From positions 7,251,465-7,315,464 of the forward strand of contig CM034607.1 of assembly GCA_020091685.1 (NCBI GenBank): DNA of 64,000 nt. The letters are read 5' to 3'. Shown piece after piece: positions 24,296-37,539 of the stretch; the stretch's first letter is position 1; the number at the start of each line of letters is the position of its first letter. This DNA is from Lutjanus erythropterus. Lineage: Eukaryota > Chordata > Actinopteri > Lutjaniformes > Lutjanidae. A program made the position numbers and the translations under genes. The notes beneath the pieces were generated by a model. That model was given only the letters and a program-made list of their open reading frames with translations. It had not been told where the DNA came from and made no database searches.

Positions 24296-27200
24296 ACCAG
24301 GTGGAGAAAAATGAAGGCTCTAAAGGCTCTAAAAATATTTTCTCAGTCATCTCAATCATCAATCATCATATTTTTGTATTAATTTATCTACAGAAATAAA
24401 TGTATTTATGCCCCCATTTTATTTGCCTCATTCCTGAAATGTTTTATTCATGGTTCAGCCACATAAAACATTTTGTAACTTTGTTTTGTTCTGTAGTAAC
24501 AATAGTGTATGATTATTATTATTATTGTTTACAGCCTGCTGCAAAAGGTAGAATAAAAGAAAGGTAATTTTAGCAGTCTAGGCTTCAATACACACACAAA
24601 AGACTTTGCAAATGCTTTCTGAAACAGGGAATCCATTCAATAGGTTCATTTGAGGATACACATAATGCATTTTGTAGCTGAACCCTGTTAACAATGAAAA
24701 CTGCACAAGTTACCTTTCACATTTCAAAAACTTGAACAGAAATTAGCTTGATAATTGAGAGACATTCCCCATAGACACTCTCTGACTTGCTTTCTAGTCC
24801 TAACCATTTATCAATTATTAGTTTCTAAAAATGAATGGAAAAATAACAATAAAAAGCACAGAGATTACTTTGTAGTTTGTCCACTGTATTCTTGTCCCTC
24901 AGGTGGATATTGTGTAGATCCTTCCAGTCTTTACGCTAAGCTAAGCTAAACTCTCAAGGACCCGCCTCTGTATTGAAGGTATACTGATTAAAATGATATT
25001 GATCTTCTCACGTAATTCTCAGCAATACAGCCTGTACTGTTGGAGTATTCCTCAAAGAAACACCTCAGCAAGACATTGCCCCAGTGCAAACAAAGGGTAC
25101 TTACTAAAACACAAGCTGGTGCAATTTTGACAGCCACCTGTCCTCACCTACCTGTCACTGGGACGCTTTATCTTCGTATTCCTGTCAGGAGACATGTGGC
25201 CATGCCATAATCTCCTCAGTAAGATGTGTCAGGATCTTTATCTCTGTGCCAAACATCAAAAAAGCCCTTCGGCTTTCCACTTCTTTCCTTTTTGTTCGCC
25301 CATTATCTGCAGAACAGAAAACACCGTGTGTTCAGAATTCGCCTCTGTTGCTGTGTTTATATGGACGGATGTGATTGATAGTCTTCTGAGGCTTTGTTGT
25401 GACACAGCGAACGAATATGGAGCGATGGCATTTGAGGTAAAAGCCAGTCTTAACACTGAGTCTGCTATCCATGTCAAGTCAGATCTCATCAGTGTTTTTA
25501 AAGATGAAACGAAGGCCAGTGAAGTTACCGACTGATGACAGTCCTGCGAGCTAAACAAGTCAGTCATATTAATACAGGATCTGCTCCGAGGTTATAAGAT
25601 TAGTAAAAATGTGAGCACTAAGCACAAACACATTCAGAGAGTTTGCAAATGATTGATCAATATCACCCATTCTTCAATATTGGCACAAATCATTTTCTAC
25701 CAAAAGGACTTTAAACTATCAACTGTGAACATCAGTATAAAACTGTAATAGTTTTTATTTTAAAATACATTTTTTAATGAAGTGTTGGCTCTTTAAAGAG
25801 ATTTCTGTCAACTCCGTCAGATTTACACAAACATGATTTAATCAGGCATAAAGAGGTTTAGCTATACCCTAAGGACCCCTGTCTCACTTCCTGGTTTAAA
25901 GAAGTTGGGGAAAACTGCTCAAGCTCTGGTGAACGTCCTGTTTTTCGACAAATTAATTAAATAATATTGCTATCAGATGTTTCTCAACATGTCAACTACA
26001 AATTAGAATTATGGTTTAAAAATGTGTATTTTGATTAACATTCAGAAAACTCTGAGCATCTTTAAAAATTAAAATGGCCACTTGCTATGACTGCAATGAA
26101 ATTAAAAAATGTAACATTTTGTCAACTCCCTAAGGCATCGACTCCATCAGATGTCTACATTTTTCAATAAAAAGTGTAATCATGAGGAGGCTGGCCCATT
26201 ACAAGGAATAATAACCAATAGTTTTATCTTTTAAAAGATATTTCCAGCATAATTGATGAGCAAAAATCAAAACCCCTGAAGATAGACGGTTTTGTCCCAG
26301 TTATCAAGAATGAGTGTCATTCAAAGAGGATTATTACATCATATCAAATAGAAGGTTTGCATTTTACCTGCAAAGACAAGTCATGTGAATGATTTTATAT
26401 TTTTGGCATGAGAACCTGTTTGAGCAAGAGGCTCTCCTTTTATGTTAAACTCTTGACCCATAATGGCCGGAGGTCGAGGGGTGTTAAAGGATCGTTCCGT
26501 ATCTACTGACCTGCATATGACACACCACCAAGTGATGGGTCATCTGGTGAAAAGGGTTTGGTGCAGAATAAGCAATTACGATTTACAATTACATCAAAAT
26601 ATGCAACAGTATTATACACCCATATCCTGACCCACTGGGTTTGGTGCCAAGCAGATAATCATGTCATTGCTCGAGCTTCACTTTCTTAAGTATTTTCTGT
26701 CTTTCCTGCACTTTTATCTCAAGACTGAAGGTTTGTAAGAGGCAGCGGACTGGCCATTTTCTGTCTGCCAGTACGATGAGAGGCCTTCTTATTCTCTGAG
26801 TGTGTCAGGGTGAACTCGTCTTTGAGAATGCTGTCCTTTGAGAGTCTCAGGATAGATGGTGTTTTATTTTGCGCAGATTATCAATTACCATTATCATGCA
26901 CCACAGTAACAAAAGAGAGCTTAAGAGAGAATGTCAAACCCTGCCTACTTTCACACCTCCGCACACCAGGCCAGTTGCTGTCATTCACTGTTTTGGAACG
27001 TTACAACAATTGCCGGCCCTCCATTTCCAAAAGTAAGGAGGTTTCAGATGCTGTTAGATAATCTGACAAGTCCTTTGTTTGAAACATAATGGAGTGTTGA
27101 ACATAACCAGATTAACAGAGATGTGCTATTTATCAAACTAGGATTTAACACTTGCACAGTACAGCTTAATCTGTTCATTAAGTTGTTGTCTCTGATTGAT

Positions 27201-27328
27201 GTCTTTGTAAGAAAAAAAAAGGAATGCTTAGTGATATCTGGAAAATTGAAGAGTGAGACTGTACATTTTGAGGAAAGAAATAACTTATTCTTACTTGTAC
27301 AAATTAAAAGTTGAATTCATAGGCAGAA

Positions 27329-28045
27329 GGGTTGGGTAGCGTTCACATTTGAGCTGATATGGTACCTGAAATTCAATACTGGTGCCCAACTGTGCCTTTT
27401 TTTGATACTTTAATCCCTCTCTAATAACAAAACTGTCATTTCAGTTGAAAAAAAAACTAAGTTCAAACTTATCATTTTCAACATTGTTACTAATTTAGAA
27501 TATTTTATCATTTGTTTAGAACATTTTAAACACCACATAAAATGAAATCCCACCCTACCTACCTCTGTCTGTCTGTCTGTCACAAGGGCATTTAACGCTG
27601 TTGTTTATAACTTGGAAGCACAAAGTTGTTGTTTTTGTCACTACTACACTGTGCTTTCATACTGTACTATTTCATACTAACATACTAATGTTTCAGACGT
27701 ACAAATAAATCTCACCTACTGTTTTATCATACCAAATTGTGTGTAAGGAATTTTGGATGTATCTAGTGGCTGAGTGTTGGCTAACACTACTAAAAATGCT
27801 AATCTAACAAAAATGCTAAGCCAACCTAGACAGTGAAAAAAGCCTCCAACATCAACTTATCCACTGTGTCGATTAAGTTGTCGATGCCTTCCTTAAATTT
27901 TTGTTGTTCATGGAAGGTTAAGTTAAACTTTTAAGGCGCTAGCTGCAGGTGTGCTAACATTTGCACATAAATTGGTACTCGCTTGCACTGATCAGTGCAG
28001 TCAGTACATTTAGAAGTATAGAGTTTGGCACCTAACCCTAATAGG
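27329..28045 (+). mobile_element. Possible non-autonomous element with GGTTGGG ends
   Basis: GGGTTGGGTAGCG at 27329 and GGCACCTAACCCTAATAGG near 28026-28044 look like degraded ends of a 'gttgggta...' family related to the 11.8-kb element. The interior is AT-rich and holds a short CTGT run near 27570. The two ends are poorly matched, so the boundaries are uncertain. Confidence 0.3.
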
Positions 28046-28743
28046 CAGAAAAACACACCATTGCTCAGTTCAATACATTTAGGTGTTTTGCTGCTACAGC
28101 CTTGGTTGATCTGATACGACCAATAGCGTATGATGGCAATGCTAGCTAATGTTAGCAAAATGCTGGCACATAGGCTAAATATTGCTGTGTCACAGAGTCA
28201 GCTTACTAACTTCTTGACTTAAAGTGCTGTTAACTAAATGCTAAACAGTAGCATTTAGCATTATTTTATAAGTTTATAAGTTACATAGTCTAGTTTTAAA
28301 GGATACCATTTAGATACCATTTCAATCAAAATAAGAATAATGTAAAAAGTATTATAACCTCTAATACTGCAAATCATATGGCAATTGCAATATCTGTTAT
28401 CTGTGTTCTGTCATCATCAAAATGATGAACTCCAAAGCCATGTCACTCTGTTTTCTGTTGTCTTTCTATTTCCTGTTCACCTGTTGGCTACATGCTACAA
28501 GACATTAACTTGAACATAAAACAGCTCATGCATTCTGGTTATAAATGTCGGTGAACACCTTAATTGAACTGCTACTTCATTCCATGTGTTCTCACTGATC
28601 ACGTTGTTTGTATGCTCGTGGAGGTAATGCCTGTGTGGAGTCAGGCTGTTTGCTTAGGCTGTGCGTCGCTGGCCTGCTCCTAACACCGTCGGCTCATTAC
28701 AGCAGGGGCTATTTTTAGCGCAGTGTGATTGAAATAGGGTCCT

Positions 28744-28756
28744 GGGGGGGGGGGGG
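28744..28756. repeat. poly-G run (13 nt)
   Basis: Uninterrupted G run, followed by purine-rich GAGAGGG sequence to about 28795. Length polymorphism or an assembly error is likely here. Confidence 0.9.
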
Positions 28757-29929
28757 CAGAGAGGGAAACAGAGAGGGTTGAATGGAGGAGGCGCTCGGGG
28801 TCGGCCGTGGTCTGAAAAGGGAATCGGGGCGCACAGTCGCGGTTTGCTAGTGTCGCTGAGACAATCGCTGCTCCTCAAGAGGATCATGTTGAGGCCATTA
28901 GTGCCACACAGGCAGCCACAGGATCACACCGCTGCATGGAACACAGCACTCGACGGCTCAAAAGAGAAAATGAACAAACACGTTCCTGCTTTCAGTGGTA
29001 CAGATACTCACCATAAGCTAATATAAATATGTCAGGTTATACTACATTGTTGTGTTTATAGTCGTGAAGCTATATGTCACCCATTTATATGTGTTAGATC
29101 TTAGTTTTTGAACAGCAGTTGAACTCTGGCAATGTCAGGCTTTTTCTTTTCATTTGAGTAGTTGATAATAATTAAATGATAAAGCGACACCAGCCTCATC
29201 CTTTAACAAACAGGTGGAAAACAACAAGTGTTCTAGAGAAAACACTGGAAATGGCCTCCAGCCACCGTCTTTGCTCAAGAAATCTGAGCGATTTTAGTCA
29301 ATCAATTCAAATGAGATTCATATCAACGTGCTGTTTCTTTCATTCTGTTGCCAGCGCAGCGTGAGTCTGTCTGTTGCTGCTGCTCTTCCTCCACATCCAA
29401 AGCAGACTGGCTCCGCTGTTTATCTTCCAGGGAAGACAAATAGTTGGGAAAAATGGTATTCACAGAGGATATCATTTATTTAAATTATTTTAATTTCAGC
29501 TTTATGAAGTCCTCCATCATCAAAATAAGCATGCCAATTACATTAAGGTCAGTGTTTTCACAGTATCAGATGATTTACTGTAAGCTTTGTCTGTGGTAGA
29601 ATGCATTTTGTTAGTAAACTGTAGCACCTCAATTATACTATATAATAAGCTATAACATTAATGTTCATGCAGGAAATTAAATTCTGAACAATAACATCAC
29701 AGACTACAAGTCTACAGCCATCTGTTCTGTTGAATTGTACTCCAAAGCACAAAGCTGCTTTCAGCTAAAATGCTAACTCTAGCATGCTAACATGTTGATA
29801 AGCATCATATTTAGACTGTTAGTCTGCTGACATTTCTAATTGGCCCTCAACACAACATACAGCTCAAGGCTGATGAGAATGTCGTTAAAGCAAAGTAAAA
29901 TTTTGATTTGATGATGGCACCATTTTTTA

Positions 29930-30060
29930 TCCTTTATTGGGCATTTTTATGCCTTTATTGAATTGTGAGAAAATGACAGGAAATGAGGGCAGATATATGG
30001 AGAGTGACATGTAACAAAGGTTCCCAGGCGGAGGTGAACTGGGGATGCTGGTGCGAGCCT
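29930..30060 (+). repeat. Dispersed fish repeat (tgcctttattg...gacaggaa type)
   Basis: TTTTATGCCTTTATTGAA, GAAAATGACAGGAAATGAGG, GAGAGTGACATGTAACAAAG and GTTCCCAGGCGGAGGTGAAC follow the order of a common teleost dispersed repeat that usually continues into a 'gaactcgggacgctgc' block. This copy is decayed and truncated at the right, where the next repeat begins at 30099. Confidence 0.55.
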
Positions 30061-30098
30061 GGGAACCAGATGAATCTGTGAGCTCATATTTTATTTTA

Positions 30099-30197
30099 GG
30101 GCTGCAACTAGCAATTATTTTCATTGGAGTTGAATCTATTGATTATTTTCTCCACAAAAACTGATTTTTGGGTCTATAAAATGTCAGAAAATGCTAT
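30099..30197 (+). repeat. 'GGGCTGCAAC' family repeat, copy 3 (left third only)
   Basis: GGGCTGCAACTAGCAATTATTTTCATTGG..., GATTATTTTCTCC and TCTATAAAATGTCAGAAAATG match the left end of the family. The rest is absent, so the copy is 3'-truncated. Confidence 0.75.
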
Positions 30198-30289
30198 AAA
30201 AAAACAAAAAACAACAGAACCAGACTAAGTACCAGATTTCTAGGCAGTCCATCAAATAACTGTCAGAACGTTTCACTCAAAACTACAAA

Positions 30290-30640
30290 TGTGAACCCCA
30301 TGGTGGCACTAGAGGAAAAGTCAGGTGATCACCAAAGTTAGTTGGATTCATCTTCTGGTAACCTTGATTTTTTTTTTTTGTTAACCAGGTAAAAATTTAG
30401 TGAGATCCACAATCTCTTTTTAAAGGAGACCTGCCAATAATGTCTGTAAAATATTTTTTTCCAGTCCATCCAGATTAGAAAAAAACTTTGACCAGCTTTT
30501 GGCGTTAGATTAAAAGTCAGGAGACCTTAGGATTCATCCTCTGTGCACCATGAATCTCTGTAACAAATTCTATTGCAATCTAATAACCAATAGATGTTGA
30601 AACACTGTATTTCAGGTTGGACCAACCAACATTACCAACA
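30290..30640 (+). repeat. Dispersed fish repeat, split by another repeat
   Basis: CATGGTGGCACTAGAGGAAA, AGTCAGGTGATCACCAAAG and GGATTCATCTTCTGG recur in part at 30517-30550 as AGTCAGGAGACC and GGATTCATCCTCTG, continuing to CACCATGAATCTCTGTAAC. Between them lies TTAACCAGGTAAAAATTTAG ... TTTTTAAAGGAGACCTGCC, which I recognise as a different repeat. This looks like an insertion or a partial tandem copy. Confidence 0.5.
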
Positions 30641-31727
30641 TAACCAGCAATAGCACCATTCTGCAAGTGTGGCTAAAGGTAATAGCATTAAAATATGCAA
30701 TGGCAAAGGGCAAAGAAAAAGGTTATAAGTATAAGTAAGTAAGATATACCATGGATGTGGAATAAAGTCTATGCATTTTCAGAGAAGTGAAACTTTGGTA
30801 TTAACGTGCTTGCTCTACAATAATAATAATAATCCTCTCAAATGTTTTCACCTCGCTTTGCTCAGTGTGCTGTGCTTCCGCCATTAGGTTGTAATAGGCC
30901 AGACGTCTGGCCAGCAGGCTCCGAATCATTCCACTTGGCCCTCTGCACCCCCGCAAGAGGGTATAAAAAGAGAAAATAATCAAGGAATCAGTGAAATTTG
31001 TTCTGGAAACGCTCAGCCAGTGCCTCCATCAGCAATATGTGGAGAGATGATATAGGCTGCATAGGAAGAAAAGCGGGACCTTGGATGCTCCTTTTTACCC
31101 CGCTTTAGCCCATTGCCTGAGTCAGCTAGTGCTCCCTCACCATAAACTGCCACTTTTAATTTCCCCATCCTTTGCCCACTTGGCTGCTTGTCCTGCGCCG
31201 CTCCCCCACCCTCCACAGAATACCTCTGAGTAATTCTGTGTCCACTTCCCTCCCATCAGTGTGGAGCACGGCCAGCGAATCCCACCCACTGCACCCACCC
31301 ACCCGCCACCCTCGCCTCTCGTTCTGTTTTTAGGACGAGACGCGTCGATTTCTGAATCATCTGTATGGAGACACCAGTAACACCCTCCCCACCCCTCAGG
31401 CCTTTCTCACCATTATACCTCCATTTCATTAAACAGCACAATAGCTGAGCTGTGGTGCATTTATTATTTCACCGTAATGACTTTTGTCGCATCGATCTTT
31501 AAAACACACCGGTTTTGCTGATGGAATGGCAGGATACACCATGTTGGCTGCAACCTCTGACCCCAATCACACTCAGTCTTTCATACACATGTTCGTTTGA
31601 AACACTGGTAGCAACTCAGGTTTTTTTTCTTTTTCTTTTTTTTTTTTGGCTGAATCAGCCCCTCGAGGTAGTACACTGTCAAAGCAGCTTGATCTAAATT
31701 TATATCCTTCCCCTGTCCTTTTTGCAG

Positions 31728-31870
31728 ACTTTGGAAGCCGTGCTGAACTTCAAGTACTCGGGAGGAGCAGGAAAAGTGGAGGGCTATTACAGAGAGCTGT
31801 CTCTGGGAGTCCATGTTGATGTGGAGCCGTCTGTTTTTTTCACCAGAGTCAGCACCCTCCCCGCAACCAG
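31728..31870 (+). CDS. TRAPPC9: TRAPPC9 internal coding exon A
   Basis: TRAPPC9 (NIBP, yeast Trs120 orthologue) is a subunit specific to the TRAPPII complex, a tethering and Rab-activating complex acting at Golgi and endosomal membranes; the human protein also binds NIK and IKKbeta. The exon encodes 47 codons plus AG, reading [20 protein letters not shown], then [19 protein letters not shown] (the shared Y appears once) and TRVSTLPAT. This is nearly residue-for-residue the vertebrate protein after ...SHVK, roughly three quarters of the way along the ~1,150-residue chain, in a beta-rich region C-terminal to the helical repeats. The acceptor is TTTTTGCAG ending at 31727 after a pyrimidine-rich tract and the donor is AG|GTAACT. 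The first codon is complete (phase 0) and the last is split (phase 2). No stop or frameshift is present. The gene assignment is very secure; the exon number is not derived here. Confidence 0.97.
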
Positions 31871-32723
31871 GTAACTCAGAATCAACCAGCATGAGCCAAG
31901 TAGTATCGATCTAGGAAAAAAAATGACCATTTGCATGGTTTTACTCACTGCAAGCATTCTTTGATTTAATGCAATGTGTCATTTTCCATTCAGTCTGTGG
32001 TGTGTTGAAGTCAAGAGAGGTGTATTTGATTAAGTTGTTGGTTCAAAGGTTCCAAAAGTAAATGCAACAGTTCTGGAAAATTGCACACAAATATTAGGGT
32101 GTAGGCATTATCAACAGGTGCAGACCAAAATGCCTCAGGAGATAACTGGACAGACCTACAACCAATCAGAGCAACAAAATGTGTGACTTAACACTGAGTG
32201 ACAGATGCAAGTTGGAGAGGTGCCAAGTCCCTTTTTTAGGCAAGAAGAAAATGGTGGATTGGTGACAAACAGCTTGACAGTACACTAAAATGTGTTTCTG
32301 AAAACATTTTAGGAGGGAGTAACAGAATCCGCCTGGTTTGATAGTTTTATCTGACTTTCCTGAGCCTGGTTCGCTGCATTCAGTATATGTGATGTGTGAA
32401 AAAAAATCTTGTTTTGTGACACTCCTCTGTCAGTCGAAGTATCAAATCTGCCCCAGCTGGCTAAAAAGAAACGGTTATGATCGGCCGGAAGAGATCCGGA
32501 ACGGGTGGAAATCTTTATGAAGGAAAGAGTGCCCAGACATAACTGCCAGAGCAAATGAAACACGAGCTTGCAGATTTGTCTGATTCCCAGGCTAATTGCA
32601 CCCGACATTGAAAGTGAAAGTATGTAAAGAGCTGTTGTTTTTAGCCTTTCAGCTATTAAGGAGCAGCAATCCAGAAGTTTTTGAAAACTACCAGCTGTAG
32701 CCTTCTCAGAAAGTTGTTGATTA

Positions 32724-33230
32724 GAGATGCGCCTATTTCAATTTTCTTGGCCAATTCCAATTTCCGATTTTTTTTAAGGGTCTGACCTGCCGATTCCAAT
32801 TTTCAGTTTTTCTAAGAACTGTAATTGACAGCATTCACAAACATTCTTTGCAACTTTTCTTGTAAAAATTAAATTGGCTGTTCATAATAAAGCACTGACT
32901 ATTAAATATTCATTAAATACTATTTGACATTTTCTCCAAAGTCCTCCAGGTTACAGCCAGGGCTTATTATAGTTTTATTTTAAGATTATGAATAGGGGGG
33001 ACGTGATTTCACACGATCTCCTGTGGAAGCAGATGTAAACAAACCTGACATGAGACTGACATGGTGCAACAGTTTGCTGCAGTAAAACTTTGCCATGAGA
33101 AACACTGACACAGCAGTTAAACGAGTCTGGATGAGAAAATGTTTTAGGAGACACAGGTTGTTTATTCTTCAGCCAGAACAGGAGAGGCCATCTGATGAAC
33201 GTAGGTCCAATAATAAATCCTTTTAGCTCT
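32724..33230 (+). repeat. Probable non-autonomous element starting AGAGATGCG
   Basis: AGAGATGCGCCTATTTCAAT, GGCCAATTCCAATTTCCGAT and CTGACCTGCCGATTCC resemble the left end of a hAT-like repeat in fishes ('agggatgcaccgatt...'). The remainder lacks a clear right end. It abuts the next repeat near 33226. Confidence 0.4.
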
Positions 33231-33340
33231 GTTTTGGTTTTTACCAGCTCTTGAGGGAAACGTCTGGCTCTTTAGCTAATAGATTCTACACTACATTCAC
33301 CATTTAGTGGTCAACATTGTCTGTATTTTGCAAAGCATGC
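33226..33340 (+). repeat. Dispersed fish repeat containing 'tctggctctttag', partial
   Basis: TTTTGGTTTTTACCAGCTCT, GTCTGGCTCTTTAGCTAATA and CACCATTTAGTGGTCAACAT match the family seen at 7436-7700, in the same orientation. Confidence 0.45.
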
Positions 33341-33988
33341 ACTGCTTTTGTTTATTTAAGTAGAGTTGCCTACTGGTAAATCAACACAATGATCAAGGAG
33401 AGGTGTAAGAGGCCCTGCAGAGCTGAGCTGAATTATTATGACTATGGGGTTTTCTCTTGTTTTGTAGTTCCATTATTTTACTGCACTTGTCAAAGAAAAC
33501 TACTCCCATCATCCTCCACCATGCACAAAGTGAAATAACCTTGTGTAAGAAGGGCTATTTTTCTCATGTCGCAAGGTTTGTTCTTGAAATCCAGTCTGTA
33601 TTATTCATATTTAATGGTCTTTGCTCAGCAGTGATAGGTGAACTGTTGCTCTGAAAACAAAGCGTTTTAGTGACTTTACTCCTTTGGCACAGCAGCATTA
33701 GTCCATTGGTAACAGCGCAGTAATTGCTTCCGTTCTGTTCAGTGCTTCTCCCTCAGTGTCTCTAATCTGATGAGCCTATAACCCTGCATGCCATTTTTGT
33801 GTGTTTTTATTTGTTAATTAAACCCAGCCGTTGTCAGATAAGATGGCAATATCACTCAACCTTCGTTGGAGCAGCAGAGAGGCTACGGGAAATCTACCTC
33901 ACAGTCGCTCTTGTCCCAATAATTGGTGATAAATCTCAATTCTAAAGCTCCATTTTATCTCATATTCGATACAAATGCAGCTTTTTTT

Positions 33989-34007
33989 TCTCTCTCTCTC
34001 TCTCTCT
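33989..34007 (+). repeat. (CT)n microsatellite
   Basis: Short CT run preceded by a T run at 33982-33989. Confidence 0.9.
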
Positions 34008-35042
34008 GGAGTGGGTGAAGAGATATCGACCTTCTCTTTAACCACTGCAGCAACACTCTCACTATGACATTACTGCTATCAAAACCACAAGACTTAGGAA
34101 TGGTATTTTCACTGGCAGGTCAGATAGTGTCAGACGTGAATGGATATTAAATGGATACTCAGTCTTTTCTCATGCTTTCACATCTCGCTGTCACGCACAT
34201 ACACATACGTTACTGTAGGCACACACACACACTCCCTGTGTCTCACTTCACTCCACTTTTCAGCTCCCCAAACCCAGAGCGAAGGAGACAGATCGTAGCC
34301 GAGTAATGGCCACTTGAGGTGAATCATTAGCTGTAATAATATCTGCAGTTAAAGCCATCCATCTCGGCTCAGCGCTGATATATATGCATACATAGAGATG
34401 CTGTAGTGGCTGCTATACCATCACAACACCTCCACCCCCACCTCGCCACCTCTCCTGCACCCTAAGCACTTTCTGCCTCATCACACTGACATACAGTATC
34501 TAGCTTTTTCAAGCAAATCTTTAAACATTTGCTAAAATTGAGATCTTGGAGAGGTTTGAGAAGATGGCCTGCAGGTATTTCAAGTCAACGTTATTTTATT
34601 TGTACAGCTCAATATTAATTTGAGTGACTTTTTTTATAGGGCCAGAGTTCTTATGGGTGCTGGACATCCTTCAAAATTGCTTGAATTTTAATGTAGTGTT
34701 TGAAAAGGTCTTGGATCTTGGATATAGTATGTAAAACTGCTTCAAATAGTAATTGCATTTCTGTCACACTCTCTGACTGAACTATTTGCATTTTAGGTAA
34801 AAAAAAAAGTCAGAGAGAGACTTAATTTCTTTTGTTTCTTGCACAAATGAAGACACTCGAGTCTTGCTCACCACTCAACACTCCAAAGGTCCAAAGGTCC
34901 CTGTTTCAATGAGTGTTGGCTTGATAATGAAAAATGAAAAAAAGAAAGAAAGAAAAGGATTTAATTGAAATTGATGTCATTTGTCTAGTAATTGTTTGTG
35001 TGATTGTTTTTATATTATCTCCGCCAGGTTATATAGGATTTA

Positions 35043-35230
35043 CAGCTGCAACTAATGATCATTTTTTACTGTCGATTAATCTGCCGATCATTTTCTCCAC
35101 TGATCAATGAGTTGTTTGGCCACTATAATGTCAGAAAATGGAGAAAAAATGTTGATTAATGTTTCCTGAAGGACAAGATGATGTCCTCAAATGTCCTGTC
35201 TTGTCCACAATAACAGACAATTATGATAAC
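35043..35230 (+). repeat. 'GGGCTGCAAC' family repeat, copy 4 (3' truncated)
   Basis: CAGCTGCAACTAATGATC, ACTGTCGATTAATCTGCCG, ATAATGTCAGAAAATGGAG, TGATGTCCTCAAATGTCCTG and TTGTCCACAATAACAGA. It ends before the GTTTACTGTCATAG block found in longer copies. Confidence 0.75.
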
Positions 35231-36241
35231 CAAACAATTGTTTTTGTGAACATCAATTAAAATGACTATTATTAGTAAGCGCTTATTTGATAATGTTTGT
35301 TTGCAAAATCCAAATGATTATAATGAGAGGAAGTTGAAAATATGAAAAACACATATAACTATCTAATTTTTTACTCTAAATTTATCTTAAAATGACATTT
35401 CAGCCTTTTATTAATTTATTTAACAGTGTGTTTGTGATTGTGGTGAAATAATGCGGATTTTATCATCAAATTCAATAGAATAATGATCGATGAATTCACA
35501 GATGTATTTTCTTCAAATCTGATACATACAACACAATATTACTACAAAATAAGCTACAAAATATTAAGTAATTAAAGGTTGTTTCAATACAGTAAATATT
35601 AACATTGAACTATCAGTAACAATGTAACTTATTCTTACTGTAACTTTTTCAACATTAGCAAAGATTTCCTTGACAAAAATGTGTGAATCGTTATGTGAAG
35701 GCAGCCATGTTGGATTATCCACTCAGGCCAGCTGCTGCCTGCGGTGCTCTGATAATCCACCAGAGGGCAGAGGACGCGTCTCAGATTGCATAGAGGACGT
35801 TTTTCAGGAAAGTAATGACCAGAAAGTCTCAGAAAGTTATGCATGAAATATGATACAAATGGCGTTATAATGAAATATTGAATCTGCCCCAAAAGAACAC
35901 TTCTTCTGATTTGACAGATTGATAAGCTTTTACCTGTCAGCTGTAGTTTTCTTATTTTACCACGTTGTAATTTATGTCTACATCTGTCAGTGGCCCATCA
36001 TGATAAGATAATATGTTAATTTCACTGTAGGAGAGACTTTATGTTCTGTGCAATTAGGTAGAGAAAAATATGTTCATATCTCTGCATCACAATCTGAGAA
36101 AATGGCTTTTTATTTAGGCTTTTTATTAGAACATGTGTGAACATGATTTGAAAGGTCGCCTCTGTTGGTAAATGAAATAGATTACCTAAGTCACGCCCCC
36201 TTCGTTGGACCACCGTAGGACTATGGAAAAAATATGAATTG

Positions 36242-36710
36242 TAGTCTATGACAAGAGACAAATTATTTTTTGACCCCATGTGAATTGTGCCATGAATCAC
36301 AAATGTTTACCAGTTTAAAACTTTACAATCATGATTTTCTCCTACCAAAACTTAACGTTAGTCGTTAAGCTACCATGCGTGTGTGTTTTCGTACCCGTAT
36401 GTAGTCACACAATAGCGGTTCCAACTCATTCTTTCTCTTTGCGGCTGACTAAAGCCTCAAGAGTCGCTAGATAGAACACTTCAGGTAAGACAGCGTTTCA
36501 GGGGGCAGCGAGATTTGTGTTGGTGATGTATATTGTGTGAGACAAGAGGTGTAGTTCACTTAGCAGACTCACACAAAATGAAATGTAACTTTGCCAAACC
36601 TACCATAAACAGAGACTTTCTTGACTTGTAAAATTTTGTTATATTATCTGAGTAAGTTGTGGCACAGTTCAAAGTGGATCAAGAAATAATTTGTCTCTTG
36701 CCATAGACTG
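36242..36710. mobile_element. Foldback element with ~30-bp inverted ends
   Basis: The left arm 36242-36271 (TAGTCTATGACAAGAGACAA then ATTATTTTTT) and the right arm 36681-36710 are reverse complements at 27 of 30 positions, separated by about 410 bp. The interior has no long open frame. This is the arrangement of a short non-autonomous inverted-repeat transposon; the true ends may lie further out. Confidence 0.5.
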
Positions 36711-37539
36711 TCTTTTGGAAAAATGTTTGCATTCTTTTAAAGTAAGGTAAGTTTGAAAGTCAAGTGTTGCATCAACTACCACAGAAGAATTTTCAGTGAT
36801 ACCCAACCGTAATCCTGCCAGCAGTGAAATCTGTGGAAGTGTTGTTCAGTAATAAGAAAAAAAAATCCCTTAACCCCAGACAGTTCTGCATTATGGATAA
36901 AGCCTGTTTTCAGAACAACATGCAGAAAAATGTCCCGCATGTTCAACAGCATGTTTTACTCTTCTGTTAAACACATAAAAACATGTTTCGAGTCATGACG
37001 ACTGGACTTTGCACTGACACTCACATTAAGAACTCCGTAGAATTTAATCACAGTCTTTCACACATCCAGTTTTCACAATCTCACGCTTTTCACCAAAGAT
37101 TCATTCATCATTTATTAGAATTTCCTTTGAATTTCCCCCCTGGGGAGATGCACATTAAAGTCCTGTAACACACTTTACTTGTTGAGATAAGTACTATTGA
37201 ATTTCTCCTTGGCTGCGAGTTAAAAGAGAATTTCAAAGTGGTTGTATGAAATTTCTCAGTAATACAGTAAGTTATCCTTTCGATCTGTTTTTGTTTCTCT
37301 GCGTCTTGCTTCCTCCCTCTCTTCCTATCTGTCCACTCAGAGATTGGTGGATCTACCCTCCCATTTCTCTGCCTCTCTCCCTCTGTAAGAAGAAACGACA
37401 TACATTTACTGTTTGAAAGTCATTTTCCTTTTTCCACTGTGTGATTTAGCCGTGGAGTCCTCAGATCCTAAAACATACAGTGGCACAGTACAGTTACAGT
37501 ATCATCTCTGGAATCCTAACATCTCCTTTGTACTTTTGT

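Larger units (their letters stand above)
1..31727 (+). other. TRAPPC9: TRAPPC9 intron (3' part), upstream of exon A
   Basis: The intron reading is inferred because the first recognisable TRAPPC9 exon starts at 31728 and no exon encoding the residues before it was seen. Its 3' end carries a pyrimidine-rich tract from about 31703 and a TTTTTGCAG acceptor ending at 31727. Recognised contents are listed as separate repeats. I see nothing identifiable in 1-1030, 1400-3500, 4480-5480, 5500-7435, 10030-10850, 16550-18300, 18400-19950, 20400-22280, 22520-23970, 24300-26700, 28050-28690 and 28930-29930 beyond ordinary AT-rich intron, short open frames without family resemblance and short simple runs. 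GC-richer, low-repeat stretches near 4150-4440, 10900-11110, 22290-22500, 28690-28920, 30840-31220 could be conserved non-coding DNA, which needs alignment to test. Confidence 0.75.

Noticed and set aside
25194..25567. Overlapping 113-codon (+) and 103-codon (-) open frames
   Set aside because: Both strands are open at once, a composition effect. Neither reads like a known protein, though the stretch is repeat-free and could be conserved non-coding DNA.
25690..26330. Possible dispersed repeat with two 'gtcaactcc...tcagat' blocks
   Set aside because: The wording seemed familiar, but no second copy in this window and no terminal structure support it.
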